NCBI GenBank assembly: GCA_035547055.1 | Contig: DASZVN010000124.1 | Span: 1-7,706, forward strand | Length of the DNA stretch: 7,706 bases | DNA from: DASZVN01 sp035547055 | Lineage (GTDB): Bacteria; Pseudomonadota; Alphaproteobacteria; Rhizobiales; Methylopilaceae | Direction: 5' to 3' | Shown: piece after piece, positions 1 through 5,751 of the stretch | Layout of the letters: each line of letters starts with the position of its first letter | How positions within the stretch are numbered: the first letter of the stretch is position 1 | Program-made: the position numbers and the translations under genes | Notes under the pieces: model-generated | Told to the model about the DNA's origin: nothing | Database searches by the model: none | The model's input: only the letters and a program-made list of their open reading frames with translations

Positions 1-402
1 GCGCTGGTCGACCAGCCCATCGCCATGACGGCGCATGTCGTCTACGAGGCGATCGACCCCGATCGTGCCGCCACCGTTTCGCCGGCGGTGGTCGGCGAGG
101 TCATCCGCGGGGCGATCGGCTTCGACGGGCTGCTGCTGACGGACGACCTCTCGATGCAGGCGCTCCAGGGGCCGCTCGGGGCGCGCGCCGCGGCAGCCTT
201 CGCCGCCGGGTGCGACATGGCGCTCCACTGCAACGGCCGCCTCGCCGAGGCCGAGGAGATCGCCGGCGCCAGTCCGCTTCTCGCCGGCGCCGCGGCACGG
301 CGGGCGGATGCCGCCCGTGCCGCGCTGGCGCGGCCCGAGCCTTTTGCTGTCGAGGAGGCTGCGGCGACGCTCGCGAGGCTTTTCGGCGCCGCCGCAGCGT
401 GA
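1..402 (+). CDS. nagZ: Beta-N-acetylhexosaminidase NagZ, C-terminal part (5' end outside window)
   Basis: NagZ is a cytoplasmic family 3 glycoside hydrolase that removes N-acetylglucosamine from anhydromuropeptides during peptidoglycan recycling. The frame is open from base 1. The Met codon at 25 lies inside a conserved block (MTAHVVYEAIDPD), so it is not the start. Family hallmarks follow: VVGEVIRGAIGFDGLLLTDDLSMQAL. The first Asp of TDDLSM (codon 142-144) matches the GH3 catalytic nucleophile. The His of the KHFPGHG-type motif, which acts as the unusual acid/base in this family, would lie upstream of the window. The Ala-rich C-terminal end (after about codon 90) is normal for alphaproteobacterial copies. 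The TGA at 400-402 is 24 nt before the chosen scpA start, and nagZ-scpA-scpB is a familiar alphaproteobacterial order, so co-transcription is likely. About 133 residues, roughly the last 40%, are present. Confidence 0.93.
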   Translation, partial: ALVDQPIAMTAHVVYEAIDPDRAATVSPAVVGEVIRGAIGFDGLLLTDDLSMQALQGPLGARAAAAFAAGCDMALHCNGRLAEAEEIAGASPLLAGAAARRADAARAALARPEPFAVEEAAATLARLFGAAAA

Positions 403-426
403 TCGAATAGCGCATTGATTCGGGAG

Positions 427-1242
427 ATGTTTTCGGCCGTGCCGACCTCCGCAGCGCCCGACCTGTTCGATGCTCCGCGGGAGACCGCGCCCGAGGCCGA
501 GGCCTTCGTCGTCGACCTCGCCGGCTTCGAAGGGCCGCTCGATCTCCTGCTCGACCTTGCCCGGCGGCAGAAGGTCGACCTCGCCCGCCTCTCGATCGCC
601 GACCTCGCCGAGCAATATCTCGCCTTCATCGAGGAGGCGCGGCGGCGGCAGCTCGAGGTAGCGGCCGACTATCTGGTGATGGCGGCGTGGCTCGCCTTCC
701 TGAAGTCGCGCCTGCTGCTGCCGGCGCCCGAGCCGGAGGCGACTGCCGGGGCCGAGGAGCTGGCGCTGGCGCTCGCTCATCGCCTGCGCCGGCTCGAGGC
801 GATGCGCGAGGCGGCGCAGCACCTCGCGGGGCGCGATTGGCTCGGTCGCGACGTCTTCGCCCGCGGCGCGCCGGAGGGCGTGGTGGTCGACTATCGGCGC
901 CGCTGGGACGCCGGCCTGCACGACCTGCTCTCGGCCTATGCGCGCCAGCGCCAGGAGACCGCGCTCGCCCGCGTCACCATCCGCCAGCGGCCGGTGCTGA
1001 CCCTGGCCGACGCCCGCGCGGCGCTGGAGCGGCTGTCCGCGCGGCTGACCGAGTGGACCCGTCTCGACGGCGTGCTCGGCGAGCTCGCGCCCGCCGCGCG
1101 CCGGCGGAGCGCGCTCGCCTCCGGACTCAGCGCAGGCCTGGAGCTGGTGCGCGACGGCACGCTGGAGATGCGCCAGGAGGGGCCGTTCGCGCCGCTCTGG
1201 CTGCGCCGGCCCGAGCCTGATGGGAAGGGAAGCGAAGCATGA
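427..1242 (+). CDS. scpA: Segregation and condensation protein A (ScpA, kleisin subunit)
   Basis: ScpA is the kleisin that bridges the SMC dimer and recruits an ScpB dimer, forming the bacterial condensin that organises and segregates the nucleoid. The 271-residue product has the signature FEGPLDLLLDLARRQKVDL (about residues 34-52), the helical stretch AADYLVMAAWLAFLKSRLLLP (79-99) and a C-terminal winged-helix block ending MRQEGPFAPLWLR (248-260). Those parts are expected to contact the SMC neck (N-terminal) and SMC cap (C-terminal). Length is in the family range. The first 25 residues are unconserved, so the start is uncertain: I chose ATG 427, but an in-frame TTG at 415 adds four residues. 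Neither has a well-spaced Shine-Dalgarno; GGGAG directly abuts the ATG. The TGA overlaps the scpB start (ATGA at 1239-1242), a usual sign of translational coupling between two subunits of one complex. Confidence 0.95.
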   Translation: MFSAVPTSAAPDLFDAPRETAPEAEAFVVDLAGFEGPLDLLLDLARRQKVDLARLSIADLAEQYLAFIEEARRRQLEVAADYLVMAAWLAFLKSRLLLPAPEPEATAGAEELALALAHRLRRLEAMREAAQHLAGRDWLGRDVFARGAPEGVVVDYRRRWDAGLHDLLSAYARQRQETALARVTIRQRPVLTLADARAALERLSARLTEWTRLDGVLGELAPAARRRSALASGLSAGLELVRDGTLEMRQEGPFAPLWLRRPEPDGKGSEA

Positions 1243-1943
1243 GCGGGGGATCGGTCATCCGCCTTGTCGGTGCTACCGCGGATACCGGCGCTGAGCCGGT
1301 CGCCTTCGCGCATGTGCGCATGGCGGAGGCGATGCTGTTCGCCGCGGCCGAGCCGCTCGACGAGGCGACGCTGGCCGCGCGCCTGCCCGAGGGCGCCGAC
1401 GTACCGGCAGTGCTGGCGCAGCTCGCGAGCGATTATGCCGAGCGCGGCGTCGGCCTGGTCCACACTGGCGCCGGATGGTCGTTCCGCACTGCGGCCGATC
1501 TCGCGCCGCTGCTCCGCCGCGAGGCGGTCGAGCGGCGCAAGCTGTCGCGGGTGGCGCTGGAGACGCTCGCGATCATCGCCTACCACCAGCCGGTGACGCG
1601 GGCCGAGATCGAGGCCATCCGCGGCGTCTCGGTGGCGCGCGGCACGCTTGAGCTTCTGCTCGAGACCGGCTGGATCCGCCTGCGCGGCCGCCGCAAGGCG
1701 CCGGGCCGGCCGGTGACCTTCGGCACGACGCCGGCCTTCCTCGACCATTTCGGCCTGGAGGCGGTGTCCGACCTTCCTGGTATGGCCGAGCTGAAATCGG
1801 CCGGCCTTCTCGACGGCCGCCTTCCGCTCGACGTGACGGTGCCGACCCCGAGCGACGACGCCGCGCTCGCGCCCGACGAGGACCCGCTGGAGGACGGCGC
1901 CGCGCTCGACCTCCTGACCCCGCTCGACCCTGGCGAGGGCTGA
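1239..1943 (+). CDS. scpB: Segregation and condensation protein B (ScpB)
   Basis: ScpB dimerises and binds the middle of ScpA in the SMC-ScpAB condensin. The 234-residue product has two winged-helix domains. The first is about residues 28-100, beginning MAEAMLFAAAEPL. The second is about 101-175 with the family hallmark LSRVALETLAIIAYHQPVTRAEIEAIRG (103-129), then GRRKAPGRPVTFGTTPAFLDHFGL, with DLPGMAEL just after. The start is ATG 1239, overlapping the scpA stop by 4 nt and preceded by a purine-rich GGGAAGGGA at 1222-1230. The first 27 residues are not conserved, so initiation at Met28 (1320) is conceivable but loses the coupling. The C-terminus is an acidic, low-complexity tail (about 200-234), as in many relatives. 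In many alphaproteobacteria tatA follows scpB; here the next feature is a repeat element and then a convergent purine gene. Confidence 0.95.
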   Translation: MSGGSVIRLVGATADTGAEPVAFAHVRMAEAMLFAAAEPLDEATLAARLPEGADVPAVLAQLASDYAERGVGLVHTGAGWSFRTAADLAPLLRREAVERRKLSRVALETLAIIAYHQPVTRAEIEAIRGVSVARGTLELLLETGWIRLRGRRKAPGRPVTFGTTPAFLDHFGLEAVSDLPGMAELKSAGLLDGRLPLDVTVPTPSDDAALAPDEDPLEDGAALDLLTPLDPGEG

Positions 1944-1960
1944 TCCGGCCGCCGGAGCTC

Positions 1961-2040
1961 GCAGGGTGAGCATCGGCGCAGCCCGGGCTCACGGCGGCGC
2001 TGGACGTGGGCACGACGCTTCGCGTCTTTGCCCACCCTAC
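1961..2040. repeat. REPIN-like inverted pair of REP hairpins between convergent scpB and purN
   Basis: Two hairpins lie in inverted orientation, 13 nt apart. The left one (1961-1992) has foot GCAG, a 6-bp stem GTGAGC (1966-1971) / GCTCAC (1987-1992) and an inner CGG/CCG pairing. The right one (2006-2040), read on the minus strand, has foot GTAG, then a 7-bp stem (arms 2006-2012 GTGGGCA and 2029-2035 TGCCCAC) and an inner GACG/CGTC stem closed by a CTTCG loop. The outer ends are near-perfect inverted copies: GCAGGGTGAGC at the left, GTAGGGTGGGC on the opposite strand at the right (9 of 11 bases match). A GTAG-type foot before a hairpin, in inverted pairs, is the architecture of REP/REPIN elements. 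Assignment to that class is inference; copy number cannot be seen here. Sited between two converging stops, it may also block or trim transcripts from both sides, though neither hairpin has a T-tract. Confidence 0.6.
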
Positions 2041-2043
2041 AGA

Positions 2044-2697
2044 TCAGCTCGGTGCCATCAACATCGCGGTCGCGGCGGCCCCGGCGTCGCTCGATATCAC
2101 CGCCCTGTCTCCCTCACGGCGGACCTTGCCGCTCGCGACGAGCGCGAGGGCGCGGGGGTAGAGGCGGTGCTCGGCAGCGAGCACGCGGGCGGCCAGGGTC
2201 TCGGCGTCGTCGCCGGGGAGGACCGGGACCGCGGCCTGGGCGACGATCGGGCCGGCATCGACCTCGGCGTCGACGAAATGGACGGTGCAGCCGTGGAGGC
2301 GGACGCCGGCGGCGAGCGCGCGGGCGTGGGTGTCGAGGCCCGGAAAGCTCGGCAGGAGCGAGGGGTGGATGTTCAGCACCTGGCCCCGCCAACGCGCGAC
2401 GAAATCGGCCGAGACGATCCGCATGAAGCCGGCAAGGCAGATCAGCGCGGCGCCGTGACGGGCGATCTCGTCGCTCAGCGCCGCCTCGAAGGCCGGCTTG
2501 CCGGCGAAGCGCTTGTGATCGACCACCGCGGTTGGGATGCCGGCCCCGGCGGCGGTGGCGAGGCCGGCGGCGTCAGGCCGGTTCGCGATCACCGCCACGA
2601 TCTCGGCGGGAAAGGCGGGCTCCGCGGCGGCGGCGACCAGCGCCGCCATGTTGCTGCCGCGGCCCGAGATCAGCACCGCGACGGGGAGGCGCGCCAT
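2044..2697 (-). CDS. purN: Phosphoribosylglycinamide formyltransferase (GAR transformylase, PurN)
   Basis: PurN transfers the formyl group of 10-formyltetrahydrofolate to glycinamide ribonucleotide, the third step of de novo purine synthesis, in the cytoplasm. The 217-residue product has the N-terminal phosphate-binding loop LISGRGSNM (9-17) and the block LICLAGFMRIVS (85-96). Its catalytic set is complete: Asn109 and His111 in NIHPSLLP, and Asp147 in HFVDAEVDAGP. These correspond to Asn106, His108 and Asp144 of the E. coli enzyme, with a constant offset of three. Length is close to the usual 210-220. The ATG (2697-2695) overlaps the TAA of purM by one base (TAATG), so the two are almost certainly co-transcribed and probably translationally coupled. 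The TGA at 2046-2044 is only three bases from the repeat element that separates it from scpB. Confidence 0.96.
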   Translation of the reverse strand: MARLPVAVLISGRGSNMAALVAAAAEPAFPAEIVAVIANRPDAAGLATAAGAGIPTAVVDHKRFAGKPAFEAALSDEIARHGAALICLAGFMRIVSADFVARWRGQVLNIHPSLLPSFPGLDTHARALAAGVRLHGCTVHFVDAEVDAGPIVAQAAVPVLPGDDAETLAARVLAAEHRLYPRALALVASGKVRREGDRAVISSDAGAAATAMLMAPS

Positions 2698-3791
2698 TAC
2701 GGGCGGCCTGGCGTGAAGGCGAGGTCGAGCGCGCCGCGGAAGATCACCCGCGGCCCCGTCGGCGCCGGCACGATCGCGCCGATCCGTGTCACCCGCTCGC
2801 CGCCGGCAGTGAGCATTGCCGCGACCTTCTCCGCTTCCGCTGCCGGTACCACCGCGACCATGCCGATGCCGCAGTTGAAGGTGCGCAGCATCTCGTCCAC
2901 GGCGATGCCGCCGGTCGCTGCGAGCCAGCGGAACACCGCCGGCGGGTCGATCGCACCGAGGTCGATCGATGCGCCGAGCCCATCCGGCAACACCCGCGGA
3001 ACGTTGTCGGGAAGCCCGCCGCCGGTGATGTGGGCGAGCGCCTTGATCGGCGCGCCGCCCCGGAGCGCGCCGAGCGCGCTCTTCACGTAGAGCCGCGTCG
3101 GCGCCAGGAGCGCCGCGCCGAGGGGCACCGCGGGTGCGAACGGCGCTGGTGCGTCCCAGGGCAGCCCCGCGCCCTCGACGACGCGGCGGACCAGCGAGAA
3201 GCCGTTGGAGTGCACGCCGCTGCTGGCGAGGCCGAGGAGGACGTCGCCGGCCGCGAGGTCGGGCCGGGGCAGGAGGTCGCCGCGCTCGGCCGCGCCGACC
3301 GCGAAGCCGCCGAGGTCGAAATCGCCGGGCGGGTAGAAGCCCGGCATCTCGGCCGTCTCGCCGCCGACGAGCGCGCAGCCGGCCTCGCGGCAGCCCTCGG
3401 CGATGCCGCCGACGACGTTGGCGGCGACCTCCGGCGCGAGCGCGCCGCAGGCGAAATAATCGAGGAAAAACAGCGGCTCGGCGCCCTGCACGACGATGTC
3501 GTTGACCGACATCGCGACGAGGTCGATGCCGATTGTGTGGTGGATGCCGGTCTCGATCGCGATGCGGAGCTTGGTGCCGACGCCGTCGGTCGCCGCCACC
3601 AGGATAGGGTCGCGGAAGCCGGCGGCCTTGAGGTCGAACAGGCCGCCGAAGCCGCCGATCTCGGCGTCGGCGCCGGGCCGCCGGGTCGCCCGCACCAGCG
3701 GCGCGATGGCGCCGACCAGCGCGTTGCCGGCATCGATGTCGACGCCGGCGGCCCGATAGGTCAGGCCGCGGCCCTCGTCCGCCTTGGTCAT
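2697..3791 (-). CDS. purM: Phosphoribosylformylglycinamidine cyclo-ligase (AIR synthetase, PurM)
   Basis: PurM closes the imidazole ring: it converts formylglycinamidine ribonucleotide plus ATP to aminoimidazole ribonucleotide, the fifth step of purine synthesis. The 364-residue product shows the family blocks in order: GVDIDAGN (16-23), the ATP-binding loop ATDGVGTK (67-74), GIDLVAMSVNDIVVQGAEPLF (88-108), VGGETAEMPGFY (142-153), SSGVHSNGFSLVR (190-202) and HITGGGLPDNVPR (254-266). Nothing conserved is missing; it is slightly longer than the E. coli enzyme (about 345) because of short loops. The start is ATG 3791-3789, with a minus-strand AGGGAG Shine-Dalgarno at 3804-3799 (7-nt spacer). That site lies within the end of an intergenic repeat and a predicted hairpin. 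It is first in a two-gene purM-purN unit, divergent from the phosphatidyltransferase operon. Confidence 0.97.
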   Translation of the reverse strand: MTKADEGRGLTYRAAGVDIDAGNALVGAIAPLVRATRRPGADAEIGGFGGLFDLKAAGFRDPILVAATDGVGTKLRIAIETGIHHTIGIDLVAMSVNDIVVQGAEPLFFLDYFACGALAPEVAANVVGGIAEGCREAGCALVGGETAEMPGFYPPGDFDLGGFAVGAAERGDLLPRPDLAAGDVLLGLASSGVHSNGFSLVRRVVEGAGLPWDAPAPFAPAVPLGAALLAPTRLYVKSALGALRGGAPIKALAHITGGGLPDNVPRVLPDGLGASIDLGAIDPPAVFRWLAATGGIAVDEMLRTFNCGIGMVAVVPAAEAEKVAAMLTAGGERVTRIGAIVPAPTGPRVIFRGALDLAFTPGRP

Positions 3792-3822
3792 GCCGCAACT
3801 CCCTCCCCCCTCGCGGGGGAGG
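3792..3822 (-). promoter_or_regulatory. purM ribosome binding site folded into a repeat-derived hairpin
   Basis: Read on the minus strand, a strong GGGAGGGAG (3807-3799) stands 7 nt before the purM ATG, a good Shine-Dalgarno. Most of it is also the 3' arm of a perfect 8-bp C/G hairpin (3822-3802, loop GCGAG), leaving only the final GAG single-stranded. The same bases are the terminal tract of the intergenic repeat, so the repeat seems both to supply and to hide the site. The pairing is seen directly; any effect on translation is inferred. Confidence 0.5.
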
Positions 3823-3941
3823 ATCGGGGAGCGGAATACGCCGGCCGCGAGCGCGGCATCTGCGGAAGGAGAGCACCCCCCTCCCGGATCGTCCTCGCTT
3901 CGCGAGGCCGACTCGACCTCTGCCGTAGGGGAGGAGGCAAA
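3799..3941. repeat. Intergenic mosaic repeat with C/G-tract ends and internal hairpins
   Basis: This stretch is unlike the coding DNA around it and is built from short palindromes. It has an 8-bp perfect hairpin with arms CCTCCCCC (3802-3809) and GGGGGAGG (3815-3822); GCCGCG-AG-CGCGGC (3844-3857); and CCTCGC-TTC-GCGAGG (3893-3907). GGATCG occurs at 3821 and 3886. The left end (CTCCCTCCCC, from 3799) and the right end read on the opposite strand (CCTCCTCCCC, about 3940-3931) are similar pyrimidine tracts, so the unit has imperfect inverted ends. Repeats of this look, with CTCCCC/GGGGAG ends around a GCGGAAGGAGAG-like core, are common between genes in alphaproteobacteria. That resemblance is from memory. 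There is no coding potential and no transposase, so if mobile it would be non-autonomous. Boundaries are approximate. Confidence 0.55.
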
Positions 3942-4102
3942 GCGGTGCCTTGGCGCGGGGGGCCGATTTCAACAGGCACCGGCATCGTTCGTTCGCCCCT
4001 CTGCAATCCGACCGCCGGAGTAGCGCGGCCCCGCCGTGGTTTCAATGCGCGGCGCCTCTTTCAAACGGCGGCGGCCTTTGCCAATCTCGCGGCGAGGGCA
4101 CC
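3942..4102. other. Remainder of the divergent purM / phosphatidyltransferase intergenic region
   Basis: With the repeat at 3799-3941 this completes a 311-nt gap. It should hold promoters for both divergent units, but no pair of -35 and -10 boxes is convincing. TTTCAA occurs three times (3967, 4040 and 4069). On the minus strand the copy at 4045-4040 reads TTGAAA, 17 nt from a weak TACTCC (4022-4017); I do not call it a promoter. No small gene or RNA is evident, and the frame that is open in phase with the downstream gene from 3950 looks like chance coding. Confidence 0.4.
4094..4098 (+). promoter_or_regulatory. Ribosome binding site that fixes the phosphatidyltransferase GTG start
   Basis: GAGGG lies 4 nt before the GTG at 4103. 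This, with the conserved protein beginning exactly there (N-terminal NIPNLLTISRI), decides the start against upstream in-frame ATG 3950. Confidence 0.6.
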
Positions 4103-4651
4103 GTGAACATTCCGAACCTTCTGACGATCAGCCGGATTTTCCTGGTCCCGGTGGTGGTGTGGCTCATCATCCGCGGCTCCAGCCTCGCGGCGTTCTGGGT
4201 GTTCGTGGTCGCCGCCGCGACGGATGCCGCCGACGGCTACCTGGCGCGGCGCTGGCGCCAGCGCACCGAACTCGGCGCCTATCTCGATGCCCTCGCCGAC
4301 AAGGCGCTCCTGGTGTCGATCTACGTCTCGCTCGGCATGGCCGGCGGCATCCCGGCCTGGCTCGCGATCGGGGTCGTGTCGCGCGACGTGATGATCGTCG
4401 GCGCGGTGATCCTGTCGTGGCTGCTCGACCGGCCGCTCGCCATCGCCCCGCTCATCGTCTCGAAGCTCAACACGCTGGTGCAGATCGTCTACGCCGCCTT
4501 CGTTCTCGGTGCGCTCGGCTTCCATGTCGTGCTCGGTTCGGCGGTGTTCACCGCGCTCGCGGTGATGGTCGCGCTCTTGACGCTGGTCTCCGCCGCCGCC
4601 TATCTCGCGAGCTGGATGCGCCACATGGCCGGCTGGGAGCCGCCGCGCTGA
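4103..4651 (+). CDS. CDP-alcohol phosphatidyltransferase family protein (PgsA-like)
   Basis: This is an integral membrane enzyme that moves a phosphatidyl group from CDP-diacylglycerol to an alcohol such as glycerol 3-phosphate or phosphatidylglycerol, in phospholipid synthesis. The full family signature D-x2-D-G-x2-A-R-x8-G-x3-D-x3-D is present at residues 41-66 (DAADGYLARR...GAYLDALAD), so all metal- and CDP-binding acidic residues are intact. The N-terminus NIPNLLTISRIFLVPVVV (2-19) is typical of PgsA and related synthases. Several hydrophobic segments follow (about 13-36, 70-90, 94-114, 125-145 and 150-170). Length is 182 residues with GTG 4103, normal for the family. Substrate is uncertain: PgsA proper and PgsA-type cardiolipin synthase share the motif, and residues after the motif (LDALADK, SKLNTLVQ) do not settle it. 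It begins a tight plus-strand run, 17 nt before the permease gene. Confidence 0.88.
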   Translation: MNIPNLLTISRIFLVPVVVWLIIRGSSLAAFWVFVVAAATDAADGYLARRWRQRTELGAYLDALADKALLVSIYVSLGMAGGIPAWLAIGVVSRDVMIVGAVILSWLLDRPLAIAPLIVSKLNTLVQIVYAAFVLGALGFHVVLGSAVFTALAVMVALLTLVSAAAYLASWMRHMAGWEPPR

Positions 4652-4668
4652 CGGCGGGCGGTGAGGCG

Positions 4669-5751
4669 GTGACGATCGAGCGGCAGGTCGCCTTGTGGGT
4701 CCTCGCCTTCGCGGTGGTGATCCTCGTCCTGTGGTTCCTCGGCGGCATCCTGCTGCCGTTCGTGGCCGGCATGGCGCTGGCCTATTTCCTGGATCCCGTC
4801 GCCGACCGGCTGGAGCGGCTCGGCCTCGGCCGGGTGGCCGCGACGGTGGTGATTCTCCTGGTCGCGGTGGTGGTGCTGATCGTGCTGGCCCTGGTTGCGG
4901 TGCCGCTCCTGATCGACCAGTTCAGCGCCTTCGCGAAGAACGTCCCGGGTTACGTCGCGCGCATCCAGTCGCTCCTCACCGGCGAGACCGCGCAGTGGCT
5001 GAAGCACCTCCTCGGCGGCGAGATGCCCGACGCCAAGGCGTCGCTCGGCTCGATCGCGACCGAGGCGCTGAGCTGGCTCTCCGGCCTGTTCAAGAGCCTG
5101 TGGGCCGGCGGCGCGGCGCTGGTCTCGCTCGCCGGGCTCCTGGTCGTCACCCCGGTGGTCGCCTTCTACATGCTGGTCGACTGGGACCGTATGGTCGCGG
5201 TCGTCGATAGCTGGGTGCCGCCGCGCCACCGCGGGACGGTGCGGATGCTCGCGAGCGAGATGAACGCCGCGGTCGCGGGCTTCGTCCGCGGCCAGGCGCT
5301 GGTCGGCCTCTGCCTCGGCGCCTATTACGCCGTCGGGCTCCTGATCGTCGGGCTGAACTTCGGCGTCCTGATCGGCTTCGTCGCCGGCATCCTGACCTTC
5401 ATCCCCTATGTCGGCTCGATGACCGGCCTCCTGGTCGCGACCGGGGTCGCGATCGCGCAGTTCGCGCCGCATTGGGGCATGGTCGCGATCGTCGTCGCGA
5501 TCTTCCTGGTCGGCCAGTTCGTCGAGGGCAACATCCTGTCGCCCAAGCTGGTCGGCCGTTCGATCGGGCTGCATCCGGTGTGGCTGATGTTCGCGCTGTT
5601 CGCCTTCGGCAGCCTGTTCGGCTTCGTCGGCCTCCTGATGGCGGTGCCGCTCGCCGCCGCGATCGGCGTCCTGGTGCGCTACGCGCTCGGCCGCTACCTC
5701 GCGAGCCCGCTCTATGGCGGGCCGCCGACGGCGCCGGAGCCGCCGGCGTGA
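4669..5751 (+). CDS. AI-2E family transporter (PerM/TqsA-type membrane permease)
   Basis: This 360-residue inner-membrane protein belongs to the AI-2E transporter (PerM, DUF20) family; some members export autoinducer 2 or act in ion exchange, but most have no known substrate. There are hydrophobic segments at about 8-27, 28-41 and 55-78. A more polar region (about 82-145) follows, then further segments through the C-terminal half. Family hallmarks are PFVAGMALAYFLDPVADRLERLG (30-52), TFIPYVG (243-249) and VEGNILSPKLVGRSIGLHPVWLMFALFAFGSLFGFVGLLMAVPLAA (from 285). The start is GTG 4669, with GAGG at 4663-4666 (tight 2-nt spacing). The upstream open frame from 4036 is only an overlap with the preceding gene. 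The TGA shares bases with the hdaA GTG (GTGA at 5748-5751). Its place just before hdaA and ppk is a recurrent alphaproteobacterial arrangement; the functional link is unknown. Confidence 0.93.
   Translation: MTIERQVALWVLAFAVVILVLWFLGGILLPFVAGMALAYFLDPVADRLERLGLGRVAATVVILLVAVVVLIVLALVAVPLLIDQFSAFAKNVPGYVARIQSLLTGETAQWLKHLLGGEMPDAKASLGSIATEALSWLSGLFKSLWAGGAALVSLAGLLVVTPVVAFYMLVDWDRMVAVVDSWVPPRHRGTVRMLASEMNAAVAGFVRGQALVGLCLGAYYAVGLLIVGLNFGVLIGFVAGILTFIPYVGSMTGLLVATGVAIAQFAPHWGMVAIVVAIFLVGQFVEGNILSPKLVGRSIGLHPVWLMFALFAFGSLFGFVGLLMAVPLAAAIGVLVRYALGRYLASPLYGGPPTAPEPPA

Noticed and set aside
936..1973. Long minus-strand open frame across scpA and scpB
   Set aside because: It shadows two well-conserved genes on the other strand. 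Its product has no recognisable fold and is rich in Arg, Ala and Gly, the usual by-product of high GC at third codon positions.
2006..2035. Intrinsic terminator
   Set aside because: The stem is strong, but no T-tract follows on either strand. It is better described as part of the repeat, with a possible boundary role.
1966..3090. Plus-strand open frame of 374 codons across purN and part of purM
   Set aside because: It is antisense to PurN and PurM, both with intact catalytic motifs. The product is low-complexity, and the frame starts inside the repeat element.
2044..3972. 642-codon minus-strand frame that contains PurN
   Set aside because: Only the last 217 codons are PurN. The rest is an out-of-frame reading of purM, so this is not a fusion protein.
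4017..4045. Possible minus-strand promoter for purM (TTGAAA, 17 nt, TACTCC)
   Set aside because: The -35 is good, but the -10 matches only its first two bases. TTTCAA occurs three times in the region, so a chance match is likely.
3950..4102. N-terminal extension of the phosphatidyltransferase from ATG 3950
   Set aside because: The 51 extra residues are unlike the family, whose conserved start NIPNLLTISR begins exactly at GTG 4103 behind a ribosome binding site.
2532..4106. 524-codon plus-strand frame antisense to purM
   Set aside because: Its composition is Arg/Ala/Glu-rich with no motif, and it is antisense to a clear PurM.
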